A DNA stretch of 64,000 bases from Bin55 sp028819195 (GTDB taxonomy: Bacteria; Pseudomonadota; Gammaproteobacteria; Pseudomonadales; Azotimanducaceae), in assembly GCA_028819195.1 (NCBI GenBank), contig JAPPMF010000009.1, positions 248,001-312,000 of the forward strand, read 5' to 3'. The notes beneath the pieces were generated by a model. The model made no database searches and was not told the origin of the DNA. It saw only the letters and a list, made by a program, of their open reading frames with translations. The translations under genes and the position numbers were made by a program. Below are positions 63,556-64,000 of the stretch, piece by piece. Position 1 is the stretch's first letter. Each line of letters begins with the position of its first letter.

Positions 63556-64000
63556 GTGTGTTTGATCTTGATTGCATATAAGGTCGATTCTGAGAAACCA
63601 TTAATTGTCGGCGCTAATCGCGACGAGAATTTCAACAGACCGACAGCAGCTGCCGAGTTCTGGCCCGACCAACCGAATATTTTTGCTGGTAGAGATTTAC
63701 AGGAAAAAGGAACATGGTTAGGGGTTAGTACAGATGGAAGATTCGCGGCAATCGCGAATAGAAATAGAGCCAACGAAGTTGATGAAAAACGCTGTTCACG
63801 GGGACTGCTAGTCAGTGATTTTTTGAAATGTGATCTTACTGGCAGAGAGTTTATTTCGAATATTGAATGTGAGCAATACAACGGGTTTAATTTGGTCGTG
63901 TATGACGGGCAGAGACTGACATTTTTTAGCAACTGTGAACGTGACTCAATAGTAATTACACCAGGGTTCTTTGCGATAACTAACAATGCCTTTGGTGAAA
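63556..64000 (+). CDS. NRDE-family protein (TANGO2-like), partial
   Basis: A frame opens at GTG 63556 and runs to the window edge (148 residues seen). It starts VCLILIAYKV, followed by ANRDENFNRP, which carries the NRDE signature of the DUF833/TANGO2 family, then AGRDLQEKGTWLGVS and NGFNLVVYDG. In NRDE/Ntn-like proteins a Cys at position 2 follows the initiator Met, as here, which supports the GTG start. The biochemical role is not established; a role in heme or lipid handling has been proposed for the eukaryotic members. Divergent from lgt. Confidence 0.88.
   Translation, partial: MCLILIAYKVDSEKPLIVGANRDENFNRPTAAAEFWPDQPNIFAGRDLQEKGTWLGVSTDGRFAAIANRNRANEVDEKRCSRGLLVSDFLKCDLTGREFISNIECEQYNGFNLVVYDGQRLTFFSNCERDSIVITPGFFAITNNAFGE

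Noticed and set aside
63522..63986. 154-codon minus-strand frame at the right edge
   Set aside because: It is the antisense of the NRDE-family gene, whose signature motifs are clear on the plus strand.
1..64000. CRISPR arrays, rRNA or tRNA genes
   Set aside because: I looked through the intergenic spaces for regularly spaced repeats and cloverleaf-like sequences and saw none. A tRNA scan would settle this.

Overview
The window reads as a gammaproteobacterial chromosome with a fairly low GC content. Evidence for this is gene order as much as protein similarity: lptM-lysA-dapF-DUF484, trxA followed by rho, rph-pyrE near coaBC-rpmB-rpmG-mutM-coaD, ftsY-ftsE-ftsX, and lgt-thyA-folA. Two large TonB-dependent receptors, LptM, Lgt, an LpxL-type acyltransferase and an EnvZ/OmpR pair indicate a Gram-negative outer membrane. 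Nothing in the window fixes the genus; a free-living aerobic heterotroph is an inference from the receptors, secreted peptidases and thiolase.

Layout. 1-9.1 kb: a partial DUF484 gene, dapF, lysA and lptM (minus), trxA and rho (plus), hemB-hemC-hemD (minus) and a lipoamide-dehydrogenase-like flavoprotein. 9.2-13 kb: a ClpP-like peptidase, an EnvZ-like kinase, an OmpR-like regulator with two receiver domains, and an acidic secreted protein. 13-22.4 kb: thiolase, alpha/beta hydrolase, a CinA-C/nucleotidyltransferase fusion, a secreted HNH protein, SDR, thioesterase, Nudix, MsrA, a Sel1/TPR protein and MnmH. 22.4-31.2 kb: a type-2 IleRS, a TonB-dependent receptor and a divergent S9 peptidase. 31.2-37.8 kb: Idi, a serine hydrolase, Gmk, Rph, PyrE, a phosphohexomutase and CoaBC. 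38-39.8 kb: a probable type II restriction-modification pair where radC sits in E. coli. 40-45.2 kb: rpmB, rpmG, mutM, coaD, rsmD, ftsY, ftsE, ftsX. 45-56.5 kb: a subtilisin-like protease, a second TonB-dependent receptor, a DUF192 protein, an LpxL-like acyltransferase, IlvE, ArgE, HemE and FabV. 56.6-60.2 kb: an accessory island. 60.4-64 kb: dapD, folA, thyA, lgt and a partial NRDE-family gene.

How the genes work together. DapD, DapF and LysA are three steps of the diaminopimelate/lysine route. HemB, HemC, HemD and HemE cover four consecutive steps from 5-aminolevulinate to coproporphyrinogen III. PyrE, ThyA, FolA and Gmk serve nucleotide synthesis; CoaBC and CoaD serve CoA synthesis. MutM and MsrA repair oxidative damage. 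FtsY and FtsEX serve membrane targeting and division. The receptors and secreted S9/S8 peptidases suggest polymer or peptide scavenging.

The most unusual material is the island at 56.6-60.2 kb. It holds a broken serine resolvase, a near-consensus promoter whose spacer is a run of 14 T, a secreted HExxH protein and a membrane-anchored proline-rich protein of unknown function, then a strongly structured non-coding segment and a possible transposase remnant. Other points worth a second look are mutM, which appears to start at an AUC codon immediately after the rpmG stop, the tandem-receiver OmpR protein, the CinA-C/nucleotidyltransferase fusion lacking the amidase serine, and the IleRS with an HHGN signature.
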